A DNA stretch of 64,000 nt from Fistulifera solaris (taxonomy: Eukaryota > Bacillariophyta > Bacillariophyceae > Naviculales > Stauroneidaceae): positions 434,001 through 498,000 of the forward strand of contig AP026149.1 of NCBI GenBank assembly GCA_030295235.1, written 5' to 3'. How positions within the stretch are numbered: position 1 is the first letter of the stretch; every line of letters starts with the position of its first letter. The position numbers and the translations under genes are program-made. The notes beneath the pieces were generated by a model, which searched no databases, had not been told where the DNA came from, and worked only from the letters and a program-made list of their open reading frames with translations. Of the stretch, positions 62,907 to 64,000 are shown one piece after another.

Positions 62907-64000
62907 CTATTGTTTGTTTGTGAAGAAGTTGTCCTTAAAACTAAACAGAGCTTTCAAGCCTCTATCTAGAGCAGACTTAACTTCTTCCGTGGTCAAATTG
63001 ATATTGTTACTTTCAATGATTTTTCTCATGACGAAGCGCTTACATCGTTTCTGCTGCAACCAGAGGCCGGTTGTATCGTATCTTCGCCCTGTCTTATCTT
63101 CAAACAAAATTTCGTATCCTCGTTTGCGGTAGAATTCCAAAGCAAGTTCGTTGTCGTCTTCCACTTCCAAAGTGATTTCATTCTTGTTCCACCGCGCTTG
63201 TACTTCTTCTTCACATCGTTGCGCTAAAGCAGAACCGACACCGGATCGCCGTGCAGAGTATTTGACTGACAAGTTGGTCAAGAATGGTCTCACCGGTGAC
63301 TGACTTTTCGCATCTGCGGTATCCTCTTGTTTTTGTAAGAAGGAAAGCAGATTCGCTGATTGACTTTTCTCTTTATAACTTTCATAGGGTCCCAAGCCGT
63401 AAGGTTTCTGCGTTACTTCCACAAACCCCACCACTTCCCCCCCGCACATAGTCATCTTGCGGATTGCCGATAAAGTTGTAAACATGATCGAAATCGAGCA
63501 ACAACGGTGCATTGTATTCAACATCTTTCGCCGGAACAATCGTTCGTGCCACTAGCATAAAGTTATTTTCCGCTTGCTGCTTCCTTCGTTGTTCCAAATC
63601 ACCCTGTTGCAAGGTTCTCAAGTACGCCAATTGGTATTCTTTCCACGGTGCCGTATTATCTTTCCGGCCTCCATCATTGAAGAAAGCATCGATGCACATG
63701 TCTGAAATTTCTCGATACACACGCGGATGTGGTTTGCTGGGAAGTGCTTCTATGACAAAGGGAATTCGGCCCGATCGTTGTTCCTCCAACGAAAATCCCG
63801 TTGATTTCGTCGCAATCGCGTCCAGAGACGACGAACGGCGGGGTGTTGTGGAGGCAAGTGACACTCTAAAAGCATCGACTTTGTAAGACAAAGAGAGAGT
63901 AACCAGCAGGAGTGAACACAGAGACAGTGTTACACAATGCCGCTTTCGTCTTCGACGGAAATTGAGAAGTGAAGAACGAAGGTCCTGATTATTTACACTT
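62907..64000 (-). CDS. Plastid GNAT acetyltransferase, 5' end outside window
   Basis: The frame is open to the window end without ATG, so the start lies beyond 64000. The visible N-terminus has Arg/Lys, a hydrophobic signal (LSLCSLLLVTLSLSYKVDA) and then FRVS, the diatom plastid junction. The enzyme part has EVVGFVEVT, LTNLSVKYSARRSGVGSALA with the acetyl-CoA loop (RRSGVGSA), ITLEVEDDNELALEFYRKRGYE and a basic helical end. The frame changes at the run of seven C (63437-63443, plus strand); one fewer joins the halves. I infer a plastid GNAT of unknown substrate. Confidence 0.82.

Overview
This window is nuclear DNA of a stramenopile, most likely a pennate diatom; the codon use, gene density and Copia element resemble Phaeodactylum tricornutum. 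That is inference, since no search could be run. The grounds are as follows. Genes are dense on both strands. GT-AG introns are short, 60 to about 80 bases. Several secretory-type leaders carry the diatom plastid cleavage context (SLA|FLPP, VLS|FLPR, VDA|FRVS, VVA|WSPA). There is a cycloeucalenol cycloisomerase, a small protein with the diatom V-x-x-I-P...WY signature, and a young Copia-type LTR retrotransposon.

Layout. 0-11 kb: thiamine-salvage TenA (three exons), a coiled-coil membrane protein, an amino-acid transporter, a winged-helix-like protein, a twin-ATPase ABC protein, a diatom-type small protein and a flavin reductase-like protein. 11-23 kb: a plastid protein, an ER-type J-domain protein with a decayed copy of its own 3' end, a large Patched/NPC1-like RND protein (four exons), a GNAT acetyltransferase, URI-like prefoldin and a divergent kinase-like protein. 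23-34 kb: two tandem lineage-specific paralogues, a SAYSvFN protein, sterol cycloisomerase, an acidic/Tyr-rich membrane protein, an MpaB-type oxygenase and an unknown protein. 34-53 kb: a plastid ABC1/UbiB kinase, a Tudor-like chromatin protein, a relic of Copia RNase H, a plastid protein with two SnoaL-like repeats and membrane segments, PIG-S, YaaA, two small leader-bearing proteins, PUS7/TruD, ARL2, an F-box protein and an unknown one-span protein. 53-60 kb: a 5.39-kb Copia element with near-identical LTRs, sitting between the arms of an older 23-bp inverted repeat. 60-64 kb: PrimPol and a plastid GNAT protein whose 5' end lies beyond the window.

A theme runs through the window. About twenty otherwise healthy genes are broken by single-base frame changes, mostly in short homopolymer runs. 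Correcting each by one base gives a clean open frame whose total length divides by three. The two LTRs of the young retroelement also differ only in two G-run lengths. The simplest reading is residual homopolymer-length error in the assembly, not mass pseudogenisation, so I annotate these as genes and state the break point.

The genes are mostly unrelated housekeeping functions, with no operon-like system. I saw no CRISPR, toxin, tRNA or rRNA gene. The most promising unexplained signals are a recurrent TACCAGGTA/GGTACC motif in intergenic DNA, a four-copy hairpin-forming 50-bp tandem repeat at 7 kb, two stop-free introns of length 3n, and the tandem paralogue pair at 24-27 kb.
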